Assembly: GCA_934869045.1 (NCBI GenBank)
Contig: CAKXAF010000068.1
Location: 1,349-7,168, forward strand
DNA: 5,820 nt
Source: an uncultured Nitrososphaerota archaeon
GTDB taxonomy: Bacteria > Bacillota > Clostridia > Oscillospirales > Ruminococcaceae
Direction: 5' to 3'
Part shown: piece after piece, positions 5,744 to 5,820 of the stretch
Numbering within the stretch: the first letter of the stretch is position 1
How the letters are laid out: each line of letters starts with the position of its first letter
The notes under the pieces: generated by a model
Databases searched by the model: none
Seen by the model: the letters and a program-made list of their open reading frames with translations, nothing else
What the model was told of the DNA's origin: nothing
Program-made: the position numbers and the translations under genes

Positions 5744-5768
5744 GAAAGCCGCCCTTTTCTGTTAGAAT
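5740..5768 (+). promoter_or_regulatory. Promoter of the rightward gene at 5804
   Basis: TTGCGA (5740-5745, four of six) and TAGAAT (5763-5768, five of six) are 17 bases apart, with TG one base before the -10. Transcription would begin near 5775, leaving a leader of about 29 bases that carries the AGGAGG ribosome site. Confidence 0.6.
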
Positions 5769-5803
5769 AATAAAAAAGGTCTCATCCGACAGGAGGAACG
5801 ATC

Positions 5804-5820
5804 ATGGAACTTCTTGAAGC
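5804..5820 (+). CDS. Start of an unidentified plus-strand gene
   Basis: ATG at 5804 follows AGGAGG (5791-5796) by seven bases and sits downstream of a reasonable promoter, so translation almost certainly begins here. Only MELLE and part of a sixth codon (GC, so alanine) are visible, far too little to name the product. It is the only plus-strand gene in the window and is divergent from ispDF. Confidence 0.75.

Overview
The window looks like a chromosomal stretch from an anaerobic Bacillota, most likely a Clostridia member. The grounds are strong Shine-Dalgarno sites (GGGAGG, AGGAGG), some TTG and GTG starts, a cdaA-ybbR (cyclic-di-AMP) pair, a DUF3343 gene beside an EF2568-like class V aminotransferase, and base composition slightly above half G+C by eye. 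I cannot name genus or species. No mobile element, CRISPR array, tRNA or rRNA gene was seen.

All complete genes lie on the minus strand, so transcription runs from high to low coordinates. From right to left: a divergent promoter region (5644-5803) separates a plus-strand gene, of which only the first codons are present (5804-5820), from ispDF (4489-5643), a fused bifunctional enzyme of the MEP isoprenoid pathway. Next come a small DUF3343 protein (4151-4372) and a cysteine-desulfurase-like PLP enzyme (2888-4045), probably a sulfur- or selenium-handling pair. A good promoter overlaps the desulfurase stop codon and drives cdaA (1923-2798, diadenylate cyclase) and the overlapping ybbR/cdaR gene (643-1926). 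A strong bidirectional hairpin (608-643) closes this unit. After about 280 bases of intergenic DNA, the N-terminal third or less of a hydantoinase/oxoprolinase family gene (1-362, TTG start) runs off the left edge, with its own TATAAT promoter and an upstream 8-bp dyad. I see nothing convincing between about 477 and 607.

Functionally the window combines isoprenoid precursor synthesis (IspDF), likely Fe-S/Se sulfur mobilisation (desulfurase plus DUF3343), and cell-wall and osmotic signalling through c-di-AMP (CdaA plus its membrane partner). These are mostly housekeeping functions. I found no clear new system. The less ordinary points are regulatory: the mirrored divergent promoter before ispDF, a nested dyad at the DUF3343 start, an SD-poor cdaA start behind a hairpin and an overlapping short ORF, and the absence of glmM after cdaA-ybbR.
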